A DNA stretch of 64,000 bases from Streptomyces sp. P9-A2. Its GTDB lineage: Bacteria; Actinomycetota; Actinomycetes; Streptomycetales; Streptomycetaceae. The position numbers and the translations under genes are program-made. This document shows, piece after piece, positions 45,959 to 54,598 of this stretch. Below the pieces are notes generated by a model. That model was not told where the DNA came from. It worked only from the letters and a program-made list of their open reading frames with translations, and did no database searches. The stretch covers positions 7,750,001 to 7,814,000 of the forward strand of contig NZ_JAZIFX010000001.1 of NCBI RefSeq assembly GCF_036634175.1, written 5' to 3'. Within the stretch, counting starts at the first letter, position 1; each line of letters starts with the position of its first letter.

Positions 45959-46803
45959 CCGCTGCCCTGCCTGTGGCCGCACCCCGGCTCCGGGCCGCCC
46001 GCCGGACGAAGACCGCCGCCCTGCTGGCACTGGCCGTCGTGTCGCTGCTGCTGGCGCTCATCGGGCCGCTGATCGCACCGCACACCATCGACACTCCCGT
46101 CACAGCCCCGTTTGCGACCCCGGGCGACGGCGCCGTGCTCGGCGGGGACCAACTGGGCCGCGACGTCCTCAGCCGCGTACTGCACGGCGGGGCCCTGCTC
46201 ATCATGGGCGCCCTGCTGGTCGCGATCACCGTCACCCTGACTGCCACCGTGCTGGGCTGCATTGCCGTGCTGCGGCCGGCCCTGGGCCGCGTACTCGAAC
46301 GCAGTGCGGACATTGCGATCCTCCTGCCGCCCTTGCTCGGCATCATGCTCATCGCGCTGGCCTGGCCCGGCGGGGGACGCTGGGCCGTGATCGCCGCCGC
46401 CATCGCCCTGGGCACCCCGTACGCCGTGCGGGTCGTCGCCGCCGCCGCGTCCCCCCTCGCGACGGCCGGCTACGTCGAAGCAGCCCTGGCCCGCGGCGAG
46501 TCCACCCTCTACGTAGCCCTGCGGGAGATCCTGCCCAACCTCCGCGCCACGGTCCTGACCCTGTTCGGGCTCCGGTTCGTCGAAGCCGTCTACGTCATCT
46601 CCATGGCCGGGTTCCTCCAGATCGGGCCCCAGCCACCAGCCTCGGACTGGTCGCTGATGGTCCGTGAGAACGCCTCCGGCATCCTCCTCAACCCCTGGGC
46701 CGTCATCGCGCCCAGCATCGCCATCGCCCTGCTGGCCATCACCGTCAACCTCGTCACCGTCTCCCTGGCCCCCGACACCGCGAAGGCAGCGACCCGCCGA
46801 TGA
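45955..46803 (+). CDS. ABC permease 2 of the same importer
   Basis: 282 residues, DppC/NikC-like, with five to six membrane helices and the standard HTIDTPVTAPFATPG and GGDQLGRDVLSRVLHG regions and the EAA loop YVEAALARGESTLYVALREILPN (contacting the ATPase). The ATG overlaps the end of permease 1 by 4 bases, so it is translationally coupled. Confidence 0.9.
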   Translation: MTAALPVAAPRLRAARRTKTAALLALAVVSLLLALIGPLIAPHTIDTPVTAPFATPGDGAVLGGDQLGRDVLSRVLHGGALLIMGALLVAITVTLTATVLGCIAVLRPALGRVLERSADIAILLPPLLGIMLIALAWPGGGRWAVIAAAIALGTPYAVRVVAAAASPLATAGYVEAALARGESTLYVALREILPNLRATVLTLFGLRFVEAVYVISMAGFLQIGPQPPASDWSLMVRENASGILLNPWAVIAPSIAIALLAITVNLVTVSLAPDTAKAATRR

Positions 46804-48290
46804 GCTACCTCGCCCCCGTTTCCGCCCTCGCCCCCACGACCACGGACGCCTCCGCGCTCATCACCGTCACCGGCCTGGAGATATCCCTTCCCGACGGCCC
46901 CGTGCTCCTGCCCGCCACCACCGCCCAGATACACGCCGGGCAGGTCACTGCCCTCATGGGCTCATCCGGCTGCGGCAAGACCACCCTCCTGCGCGCCCTT
47001 GTCGGCCATCTTCCCCAGGCCGCCGCCGTCTCCGCAGGGACGCTTCGCGTCCTCGGCCACGCCCCGCACCAGCTCGCCCCCGACGAACTGCGTCGGTTGC
47101 GGCGCACATCCATTGCCTATGTCGGTCAGGACCCGGGCTCCGCCCTCAACCCCCGCATGACCGTGCGGCGCCTGGTCACCGAACTCGCCACCGACTCCGG
47201 CGAGGAAAACGTCGCCGCGCTGCTGGCCGAATGCCGTCTGCCCACCGACGCCGGCATCGCCGAACGCAGGCCCACCGCCCTGTCCGGCGGCCAGCAACGC
47301 CGCGTCGCCCTCGCACGCGCCCTCGCTCGCACCCCGAAGGTCCTCCTGCTGGACGAGCCGACCGCCGGACTCGACGCCACTTTGCGTGACGAGATCGCTC
47401 ATCTGTTGCGCCACCTCGCCGCCAGCCGGAACCTCGCCGTGGTCGTCGCCACCCACGACCCCGACCTCGCCGCCGCTTGCGCGGACCACACCATTTACCT
47501 CACCTCCAAGACCACTCCCACACTCCGCACCGCCCCCGGCACTCTGCCCGACTCCGGCGCGCCCGGTGCTTCGGCCGATGACGGCATCGCGGCCAAGTCG
47601 ATCGACGCCTACTTCCGCGACGGCCGCCGGCGTCGCCCCGTATTGACCGGTGCCGCGTTCACCGCGGCGCCCGGCTCGGCCACCGCCATCGTCGGCCCCT
47701 CCGGGTCCGGTAAGACCACCCTGCTGCGTGTCCTGGCCGGGCTCCACCCCACCCACACCGGGCAGCTCACCCTCGACGGCCGCCCGCTGGCCGCCGGCGT
47801 CCGGCGCCGCACCCGCGAACAGCAGCGCCGCATCCAGCTGGTGCCGCAGAACCCGCTCGCCGCACTCAACCCCCGCCACACCATCGGCCAGCAACTTGCC
47901 CGCCCCCTGCGTCTACACGCCGACCTGCCCAAGAACGCGCGCCCCGACCGCGTCGCCGAGCTCCTTACCCAGGTCGGCCTGACCACCGACCACGCCGACC
48001 GCTACCCGAGCGAACTGTCCGGCGGCCAGCGCCAGCGCGTCTCCATCGCCCGCGCACTCGCCGCCGACCCCGACATCCTGCTCTGCGACGAGATCACCTC
48101 CGCCCTCGACGGCGACACCGCCACCGGCATCATGGACCTCCTCACCTGCCTGCGCACCGAACACCACATGACCCTCATCGTGGTCTCTCACGAACACCAC
48201 CTCGTCGCCCGCTACACCGACACCGTCCGCCTCCTCGACTCCGGCCGCATCACTGGCATCGGTCCCACCGCGAGGCTCCTGACCGCATAG
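46800..48290 (+). CDS. Fused double ABC ATPase of the importer
   Basis: 496 residues, both ATPase subunits of an Opp/Nik-type importer in one chain. Domain 1: Walker A GSSGCGKTTLLRALVG, signature LSGGQQRRVALARAL, Walker B VLLLDEPTAGL. Domain 2: Walker A GPSGSGKTTLLRVLAG, signature LSGGQRQRVSIARAL, and ILLCDEITSAL in place of the usual DEPTSAL. In most systems the two are separate (DppD/DppF, CntD/CntF). The start overlaps the permease stop as ATGA. It is the last gene of the operon; an ISL3 remnant follows 50 bases later. Confidence 0.92.
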   Translation: MSYLAPVSALAPTTTDASALITVTGLEISLPDGPVLLPATTAQIHAGQVTALMGSSGCGKTTLLRALVGHLPQAAAVSAGTLRVLGHAPHQLAPDELRRLRRTSIAYVGQDPGSALNPRMTVRRLVTELATDSGEENVAALLAECRLPTDAGIAERRPTALSGGQQRRVALARALARTPKVLLLDEPTAGLDATLRDEIAHLLRHLAASRNLAVVVATHDPDLAAACADHTIYLTSKTTPTLRTAPGTLPDSGAPGASADDGIAAKSIDAYFRDGRRRRPVLTGAAFTAAPGSATAIVGPSGSGKTTLLRVLAGLHPTHTGQLTLDGRPLAAGVRRRTREQQRRIQLVPQNPLAALNPRHTIGQQLARPLRLHADLPKNARPDRVAELLTQVGLTTDHADRYPSELSGGQRQRVSIARALAADPDILLCDEITSALDGDTATGIMDLLTCLRTEHHMTLIVVSHEHHLVARYTDTVRLLDSGRITGIGPTARLLTA

Positions 48291-48338
48291 ACCAACAGCG
48301 AGCAGGCCGAGACCGCGGGCGCACCCGAACCGGCCTGA

Positions 48339-48530
48339 GGGTCTGTCGAACGAGCGGCTCTGACAAGATTTTCGTAGCCGTTGATCGCTCACCGGGATGG
48401 ATCAGTTGAGCAGGATGCGGTGGCGGAGGAGGCCGAAGCCGGCCCGGAACGGTTCAGTGCTGATCGGAGCACCCGTTTGGTTCGCACATGTTGCTGCCGG
48501 TGCTCACCTACGGGTTGTTGAAGAAGACGG
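48339..48530 (-). pseudogene. Degenerate ISL3-family end with transposase C-terminus
   Basis: From 48339 the sequence GGGTCTGTC resembles the terminal repeat of the ISL3 element at 59691. Read leftwards, AGFGLLRHRILLN before a TGA near 48403 matches that element's transposase end, and RTKRVLR lies upstream in another frame. The remainder of the element is gone. The bases 48531-48691 hold nothing I recognise. Confidence 0.6.
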
Positions 48531-48691
48531 CCGCCGGCCGGCGCGTCACCGGGCTACGCCACAGCTCGGCGTCCGCCCCGGCACCCTGAAGGTGATCACA
48601 CCCGTGGGTGCGGAACTCCCATGCCGAACGGCCGGTCCACGCCGAGGCAGTCGGCGATCCGTGCGACGCGGGTGGGGTATGCCGGCTGGCC

Positions 48692-50020
48692 CTACCGGCG
48701 CCCTCGGCCACCGGCCCTTCCGGGCTCGTCCTGCCCGACGGGCACGAGGAGGGTGAAGCCGGCCGGGCGGCGGCTGGTCAGGGAGAGTCTGCCGCCCAGG
48801 GACACGGCCAGGTCGTGGGCGAGGGCCAGGCCGATGCCCTCGCCCGCGCCATCGCCGGTGTGGCCGCGGTCGAAGAGCCGGGTCGTGTCGCCTTCCACTT
48901 CTCCCTCGTCGGTGACGTCGAAGGCGAGGGCGTCGTCGAGGTCCCGGACGGTGAGGCGGACCGTGCCGCGGCCATGGACGCGCGCGTTGTCCAGCAGGAC
49001 GTCGAGGATCTCGGCGACGAGGGTTCCGGGTACGCGTACGTCATCCGGCGCGTCACGTCTCTCGCACTCCAGGCGCCTGCCGTCGCCGGCGAACAGCCCG
49101 TGCCAGCGTGCCTCGGTCTCCCGCAGCAGACGCGAGAGTTCGGTGTCCACGGGGGCGGGGCCCGGCAGGCCGCGGGAACGGGACAGCCGCAGCACCTCCT
49201 CCACTGTGCCGTGCAGCCGGCGAGTGGTGGCCAGCGCCTCCTCCAGGGCGGGACGCAGCCGGGCGTCGTCCTCCTGGGCGAGGCCTGCCTCCAGGGTGAG
49301 TTGGAGTCCGGTCAGCGGGGTGCGCAGCTGGTGGGAAGCGTTGGCGGTGAAGTCCCGCCCGTGTCACAGGAGTTCGGTCAGGCTGTGCAGCATCTCGTTG
49401 TGGGTGCGGGCCACCTGGTCGATCTCGGCGATGCTGCTGGGCGCGGCGCGTGCGCCGAGATCGCCGGCGGTGACGGCCCGGCTGTGGCGGGAGAGGTCCT
49501 CCAACGGCGCCGCCAGCAGGCGCGCCTGGCGGCGGGCGATCAGGACGGCCACGGTCAGGGCGAGCACGCAGGCTCCGGCGAGGACGGCCCACACGGCGAG
49601 GACGCGGTCGCGTACGGCATCGGCGGGCGAGGAGGCGCGTACGACGCCGATGATCTGCTCGGCGTGCGAGACCGGCACCACGACCACCAGGTCACCGCCC
49701 GAGCGAGCGCGCACCACCGTCGCGCCGAAGGCCTCCCGCACGGCCGCGTCACCGGTCCTCGGGCCGCTGCCCGCCCTGAGGCGCAGGTGGGTGTCGTACA
49801 GACCGAGGTGCCCTCCGGCCGGCGGCGCGGGCAGTTCCACCGGGTCGCCGGCCGTGTAGTCCGGACTGACGCGCACGGCACCCGACAGGGCTGCCCGCTC
49901 CAGGGTGTCGCGCTGGTCGGCGTACAACGACGACCTGATGGCCAGGGCCAGCGGGACGGCCAGGAGGACCACGGCGACCGGGGCGGCGGTGAGGGCGACT
50001 CGCACCACACGCTGTCTCAT
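48692..50020 (-). pseudogene. Sensor histidine kinase with an in-frame stop
   Basis: The N-terminal part (MRQRVVRVALTAAPVAVVLL then an extracytoplasmic domain, a second membrane helix and a HAMP region near HSRAVTAGDLGARA) ends at TGA 49363-49361. The same frame continues directly with HGRDFTANASHQLRTPLTGLQ (the phosphorylated His box) and an ATPase domain with DNARVHGR, GEGIGLALAHDL. No base shift is needed, so one change, such as CGA to TGA, accounts for the break. It uncouples the sensor from the kinase domain. No response regulator gene is present; the region upstream of its start was cut by the IS3 copy at 50155. Confidence 0.82.
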
Positions 50021-50133
50021 GCCTTCATCCTGCGGGCCGTCGGCCTGCTCGGAGGCGATGCGCCACGCACTTTTGCCGTCGTCTAACCGTCGGCGTGCCG
50101 GGCGTTAACCGGCTGCTGCCTAGCGTCGGTGCC

Positions 50134-50160
50134 ATGACCGATCTTCGGTCGCAGGGGGCT
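50134..50160 (+). pseudogene. 5' end of a gene cut by the second IS3 copy
   Basis: ATG 50134 with seven codons (MTDLRSQ) before it runs into the IS3 end. It diverges from the histidine kinase gene, with a short region between containing repeated GTTAACC/CTAACC motifs, a common arrangement for a two-component target gene. What followed is unknown. Confidence 0.35.
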
Positions 50161-50990
50161 TGACCCCGGATCGTGGACACCGTTTGCTATGCGGCAGTGG
50201 CCAGCGTAATCGATCGTTGTTCGTAGGCGATCGGGCTGATCTGGCCGAGTGCGGAGTGTCTCCTTCTCGTGTTGTAGCGAGTGACCCACCGGAACACCGC
50301 AAGGCGGGCCTCACGCGCTCCTGACCAGCGTTTCCTTCTCTGCAGGGTCTCCCGTTTCAGGCTTGCGTTGAAGGATTCGGCGGCGGCGTTGTCCGCCGAC
50401 GTTCCGACGGCTCCGCGTGATCTGGTGACGCCGAGTTCACGGCACACGTTCGCGAACTCCTTCGATGCGTACTGGGCGCCGTTGTCGCTGTGGAATATCG
50501 CCCCGTCAAGGGTTCCGCCGCGGGTACGGGCTGCGGATCTGAGGGCGTCGGTGATCAGCCCGGTGCGCATGCGGTCGGCGATCGACCAGCCCGCCAGCCG
50601 TTTCGAGCACAGGTCCAACACCGTTGCCAGGTAGAGGAATTGGCCGTCGCCGATGGGCAGGTAGGTGATGTCTCCGACGTACTTGGTGTTCGGCTCACTC
50701 GCGGTGAAGTCACGCCGCAGCAGATCGGGCACCGGCGTCGCGGACGGCTCGGGGACGGTGGTTCGGACCTTCTTGCGCAGGTGCACGCCCTGCAGGCCGA
50801 TCCGGGCCATCACACGCGCGACCCGTTTGTGGTTCACCTCGATCCCGGCGTCCCACAACTCGGCCGTGATCCGCGGGACACCGTAGGTACCGTCGGACTC
50901 CTTGTGGATCTCCCGTATCCGCCGGGCCGGGCGGGCATCGGACCGCGCCCGCTCGATGCGGGCCGGGGCGCCCTTCAGCCACCGGTAGAA
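50155..50990 (-). mobile_element. Truncated second copy of the IS3-family element
   Basis: Matches 20247-21082 at offset 29908 with a single difference that I noticed (A at 50880 for G at 20972). It keeps the left terminal repeat and most of orfB and then stops abruptly inside the GFYRWLKG codons. The next 14 bases (50991-51004) are GGGGCTTGACCCCG, the same as the start of the element's left end. Confidence 0.9.
50187..50990 (-). pseudogene. IS3-family transposase orfB, 5'-truncated
   Basis: Same protein as the orfB at 20279: DDE residues in YVGDITYLP, HSDNGAQY and NAAAESFNASLKRE are intact, but the N-terminal region and all of orfA are missing. The frame runs on into unrelated sequence upstream, so no normal start exists. 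It cannot produce transposase by itself. Confidence 0.88.
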
Positions 50991-51002
50991 GGGGCTTGAC
51001 CC

Positions 51003-51146
51003 CGCCTCTTCGCCCACCTGATGCGCACCCGCCGCCTGGCACGCGACTACGAACGCCGCACCACCAGCGCCGAGGCGATGATCTACTGGTCGATGGCCCT
51101 GCTCATGACCCGCCGCCTTGCCCGGCCACACCCGCAGCGAGCGTGA
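51003..51146 (+). pseudogene. C-terminal fragment of an IS5-family transposase
   Basis: Reads RLARDYERRTTSAEAMIYWS and ALLMTRRLARPHP before a TGA: the closing region of IS427-group (IS5 family) transposases, where the Glu of DYE is catalytic. Only about 47 codons remain; the truncated IS3 copy borders it upstream. Confidence 0.7.
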
Positions 51147-51654
51147 ACCGTCCCGGCGCCGGCTCGGCCAGCCAGCCGCGCGCGACCAGGCGTTTCGCCT
51201 TCGACCGCAGCGCCTCCACCCGTGCCGGCACCGCGTCCATGCCGAACGCCGCGGCCATCTCCTGGCAGGTCAGCGGCCCTTGACGGAGCCGGTGCCGGTC
51301 CGCGAGGGCCTGCAGGATGCGCTGGTAGTCCACCGACAGCACCGACCAGGCCAGCCCCTCACACCACACCGGCACCTGCGACTTCGTCTTCGCCGCATCC
51401 AGCACCTGCGACGTCCTTCCGGTCTGCTCCCCGGCGGCCAGCGCGCTCCCCTCAGCCCGGGCATGGTCCTGCCCACTCTCGTTCGCCGGGGCCAGCACCT
51501 CGCCAACCCGCGAGCAGGCGATGGCCCACTCCTTCCATTCCCGCTCGGCCACGGCCAGCTCGGCCTGGATGCGGTCAGCCTCCTCCCGCAGCTCGTCCAC
51601 ACGACGGCGAGCATCCAGCTCACGCTGTTCCAACAGCCCGACCACCGACGGCAT
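51103..51654 (-). CDS. Unknown protein: coiled coil plus winged-helix-like C-terminus
   Basis: 183 residues that I cannot assign. Residues 8-50 are strongly helical and charged (LLEQRELDARRRVDELREEA) and should form a coiled coil. The C-terminal ~70 residues (QRILQALADRHRLRQGPLTC, EMAAAFGMDAVPARVEALRSKA, ARGWLAEPAPGRFTL) look like a winged helix-turn-helix. ATG 51654 has GGGAGG 6 bases upstream. Its 3' end overlaps the IS5 transposase scrap on the other strand. Similar coiled-coil/HTH proteins often sit beside transposases in Streptomyces, so a mobile-element accessory role is possible. Confidence 0.6.
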   Translation of the reverse strand: MPSVVGLLEQRELDARRRVDELREEADRIQAELAVAEREWKEWAIACSRVGEVLAPANESGQDHARAEGSALAAGEQTGRTSQVLDAAKTKSQVPVWCEGLAWSVLSVDYQRILQALADRHRLRQGPLTCQEMAAAFGMDAVPARVEALRSKAKRLVARGWLAEPAPGRFTLAAGVAGQGGGS

Positions 51655-51747
51655 CCACGACCTCCCAGGGAGCGACAGCACGACAGGCCACTACTCCCAC
51701 CGAATCACCGACCCCACGCCCGACCAGCGGAAACGCGGCGATCATGT

Positions 51748-52036
51748 CCGGAAAGACAACAGCTCCTTACTGCCGCAGTCGGCCGCGGTGCAGGTCGAAG
51801 GAGTGCAGGCCGGCCCGGAGTTGATCCGGATCACGGCGTGGACCCATGAAGGCATCGCGGTCGCGTGTCCAGAATGCAGCTGCTCCTCGGAGCGGCCACA
51901 CATCTGGCGTGTGCGGTACGTCGCCGATGAGGCGGTCGGTGGCCGCCCGGTAGCGCCCGCCAGGGATTGCAGGTCAGCTCTTTCAGAGGCTGTTAACTCC
52001 CTAATGTGTATGGAGTCCCCCGAAGTTCCCCGCTGA
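51748..52036 (+). pseudogene. N-terminal fragment of an ISL3-family transposase
   Basis: SAAVQVEGVQAGPELIRITAW, HEGIAVACPECSC and HIWRVRYVADEAVGGRP match the N-terminal zinc-binding region of ISL3 transposases (two of the four usual Cys remain). Homology ends at about 51960 and the frame stops at 52034. The bases 52037-52291 contain no gene that I can support. Confidence 0.6.
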
Positions 52037-52291
52037 CAGCACCCTTCAGGACTACGACGTGGTCTCCAGCCCGGAAGTGGATGTGGGTGATGTCCCGAGC
52101 AGGGGCGAATGGGCCTGGTGTTGGCGCGGGCAGCGGGGTGTTCGAAGGCGTCCAGGACGGCGGGCGCATGCGGGTCCTTCCATACGGGGCGGGTGGCGGT
52201 GGGAGGAACGACGGTCCGCAGGATCGCCGGTTCGGCTGACCGGCACTCCCCGGCTACGGTCCGGTTGCTTTCAGCGGAAAGGGTTCTCGGT

Positions 52292-52657
52292 TCAGCAGTC
52301 GTCATCGGTGGCTGCTTCGAGGAGTTCGAGCAGGTCAGCGCCGCCTGTGTCACGTCGGTCGATCCACCAGCCGGCCCGGATGATCGTGCGGGCCTTCTCC
52401 TCCGACTCCGCCCAGTCCGCCTCGTCCCAGGCACCCTCGACGACCAGCGCGGTGTGCGAGGCCGTCATCAGCTGATGCCGGGACCGCTCGCCCCAGTCCA
52501 GGGCCTTCTCCGGGCCCTCCAGAGGCGGCATGTCGAAGCGCTCGGCCCACTCGGAGGCGGCCTGCTGCTCCTTGGCGCGGCGGGCGGCGAGCCACTCTTC
52601 CTCGGACTTCGTGTCTGCGTCGCGCGACGCCTTCCAGTAGTCGGTGCTTATCTGCAC
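52292..52657 (-). CDS. Unknown small acidic protein
   Basis: 121 residues from a GTG start, rich in Glu, Ala and Trp (DYWKASRDADTKSEEEWLAA, DWGERSRHQLMTASHTALVV), ending in acidic residues. No motif that I recognise; no membrane segment or signal peptide. Third-position GC supports coding. It diverges from the next gene by 83 bases. Confidence 0.5.
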   Translation of the reverse strand: MQISTDYWKASRDADTKSEEEWLAARRAKEQQAASEWAERFDMPPLEGPEKALDWGERSRHQLMTASHTALVVEGAWDEADWAESEEKARTIIRAGWWIDRRDTGGADLLELLEAATDDDC

Positions 52658-52740
52658 TTCACCTGAACGAGTGGGATCGCAGGTGGCACTCCTGTGGCGT
52701 CACTGGTGCGGTGGGATTCGCCCCTGGGTACCGTGTGTAC

Positions 52741-53412
52741 ATGTCCATTCGCACGGAGTTGCGTCGGATGCGCCGTATCGACCGCTGGATGGAGATCATT
52801 CTGCCGAGGGTGGTCCGACGCGTGGTCAACGGCGCGGTGTCGCAACCGGGTTTGCTGCCGCGCCGCTGGCTGACCTTGGTGTCGAGTGACGTCGACCTGG
52901 ACGCGGGTATAGGCGCAGTCTGGCTCGTCTGGCGTCCCGGATCCGCGAAGGCGGAGACGCACACCGCACTGATTGAGCGCTGGGGCGAGAAATGGCACTA
53001 CACAGGCGGTGGCAGTAGGTCGGACGCTGACCTGCCTGCCGAGAGACTGGCGGCGGGCCGGCCGGGGCAGGTCGGCATGATCGAGCTTGGCGGAGGCGCA
53101 GGTTGCCTGAGTTATGCCTACCGCCGGCAGCTTTGTCATCCGGACTTCACGGGGACGGGATCGTGGGTCGGGTCCAACGAACTTCAGGTGGCGGCGGAAG
53201 TGGATCACCTCCTCGTCGGCGACCGACGGATTGAGGTGCCCGAGCACGGCAGGCTCATCGTGGTCTGGAAGTCCCCGTCCACAGGTCACGTGGGGATCCG
53301 ACCGCTCATTGTGGCGGTGGGACGCGATGGTGTGGAACTCTCCAGGATCGGCCCTCACGACGGTATGGACAGCTACACCTGGACAGAGCTGAACGGCCAG
53401 ACGGAGCAATAG
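52741..53412 (+). CDS. Unknown 223-residue protein
   Basis: Starts MSIRTELRRMRRIDRWMEII; no signal peptide. The middle part (IGAVWLVWRPGSAKAETHTALIER and EKWHYTGGG) and the C-terminal part (GRLIVVWKSPSTGHVGIRPL) read like compact beta-rich domains, but I recognise no family. ATG 52741 was chosen; an in-frame GTG at 52711 would add ten residues and neither has a good ribosome site. It lies just outside the integrase-borne element and may be a passenger of the larger host element. Confidence 0.6.
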   Translation: MSIRTELRRMRRIDRWMEIILPRVVRRVVNGAVSQPGLLPRRWLTLVSSDVDLDAGIGAVWLVWRPGSAKAETHTALIERWGEKWHYTGGGSRSDADLPAERLAAGRPGQVGMIELGGGAGCLSYAYRRQLCHPDFTGTGSWVGSNELQVAAEVDHLLVGDRRIEVPEHGRLIVVWKSPSTGHVGIRPLIVAVGRDGVELSRIGPHDGMDSYTWTELNGQTEQ

Positions 53413-53502
53413 CTGCGAACCACGTGAGCACGGTCGTCCTGCTGCTCAGGGGCCGGCCAGCGGCAGAACCGCTTGGCTCGGCGGGTAGGGATATGGAGAG
53501 GG

Positions 53503-53997
53503 TCATGCTGTGGTCTCCTGCGGTGTCGTGGCGGTGCGTGGGAGGGGGATGCCGAGGTTGACGACGGGCCGATGAAGGCGCCGCCTGGTTTCGTCTCTCT
53601 TGGTTCGCAGGAGGGTGAGGGTCAGGTCGATGCCTTCGGTCTCGCCGCGCCAGCCTTCGGTTTCTGCCCGAGCACGGCGGTTGATGAGGTCCGTTTCGAG
53701 GTCGTCGAGTCGGCTGATCATCTTCGGGCTGACCTGGAGCATGGGGCAGCGGATGCAGGCGTGTTCATGCTGGCAGGGGGTGCCATAGGGGCGTCCGCAT
53801 GCGCCGAGTTCGACCTTGCGCTTGTCGAAATGCTCTTCGAACTCGTCCCACTCGTCGCTGGTGACGTCGCGGTATTCGTGGTCGGGGCGGAGCTGGCGGC
53901 GTTCGTTGAGGTGGGCGAGGTAATGGCGGATGACGTCTTCGTCGAACACGGCTAATGGTGGAGTCGGGTATTGGAACTGTCCGAATGCCTCAGCCAT
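53503..53997 (-). pseudogene. C-terminal domain of a large tyrosine integrase, cut off by a 5.3-kb insertion
   Basis: From AVFDEDVIRHYLAHLNERR onward this is the C-terminal extension of large actinobacterial integrases, including EEHFDKRKVELGACGRPYGT and the Cys/His cluster CQHEHACIRCPML. In intact relatives AVF directly follows the catalytic tyrosine motif (TTRGYV or similar), and that half lies 5.3 kb away at 59187-59697 on the same strand. The first 15 codons here (MAEAFGQFQYPTPPL) come from the inserted element, so the ORF is a chimera. Its ATG overlaps the end of the preceding element gene by 8 bases, so the tail might still be translated. Confidence 0.8.
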
Positions 53998-54598
53998 TGC
54001 GGACCCATGAGGTGAACTCGTCGGCGAGGCCGGGCGGGTTGGCGGCCTCGGTCTGCCGGGCGATCGCCTCGTAGTACTCCAGCTCGTGGACGATCACCGG
54101 CACGGTTCGGCCGACAGATCTTCCGATGACGCCGGTCGTATGGAGGGTTCGGGCGAGCTGGCAGCAGGTCTGGTTGAAGCGGGCCTCGATCTGCGCGGCG
54201 AGTGGCCCGATGACTGAATCCCAGTCGGCGAGGTCGGTCGGCTCGTCGTACCAAAGTCCGAGTTCGGTGATCCACTCCTGGCGAGCTGTGGCCCCGGCGG
54301 GGTCGCTGGTCAGGTTGCCGACCACAGTCAGCTCGTTCTGGATCCAGAAAGCGTAGTTCCAGCGGGCTTCTGCCTGGTCAGAGGCGTCCTGGATGCTGCG
54401 TCGGGCCTGAGTTTCAGTGTTGTAGCCGATCGTCAAGGTCGGCTGACGAGGGTCGTCGTCCTCGTTGTCGATGAGGAAGGAGACAGCGTAGATGTCGCCG
54501 GCGTCGGCGGCCGGGATGGATGCGAGGGCCCTCTCGACGAGATGCTGGAGGTGATCGTTGAACGTCATGGTCGGCGGGGTCCTGTCGGTCAGGGTCAT
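53990..54598 (-). CDS. Unknown element-borne protein 2
   Basis: 202 residues, ATG 54598 overlapping the preceding stop as ATGA. Contains SIPAADAGDIYAVSFLIDNE, PTLTIGYNTE and a helical half with RWNYAFWIQNE and DWDSVIGPLAAQIE. The N-terminal strand pattern faintly recalls DUF4303-like proteins, some of which are immunity proteins; this is a weak impression. It is the last complete gene of the element's operon and not needed for recombination by any known model. Confidence 0.65.
   Translation of the reverse strand: MTLTDRTPPTMTFNDHLQHLVERALASIPAADAGDIYAVSFLIDNEDDDPRQPTLTIGYNTETQARRSIQDASDQAEARWNYAFWIQNELTVVGNLTSDPAGATARQEWITELGLWYDEPTDLADWDSVIGPLAAQIEARFNQTCCQLARTLHTTGVIGRSVGRTVPVIVHELEYYEAIARQTEAANPPGLADEFTSWVRNG

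Noticed and set aside
48397..48756. 119-residue plus-strand ORF
   Set aside because: It overlaps the antisense of the ISL3 remnant and the end of the histidine kinase, and its translation is featureless.
50187..51131. A 314-residue minus-strand transposase ORF running through 51131
   Set aside because: Its first ~45 residues are antisense to the IS5 transposase scrap; only the part below 50990 is IS3 orfB, so the ORF is an accidental chimera.
51742..52434. 230-residue minus-strand ORF
   Set aside because: Antisense to the ISL3 transposase fragment for part of its length, and the rest shows no family motif and an irregular composition.
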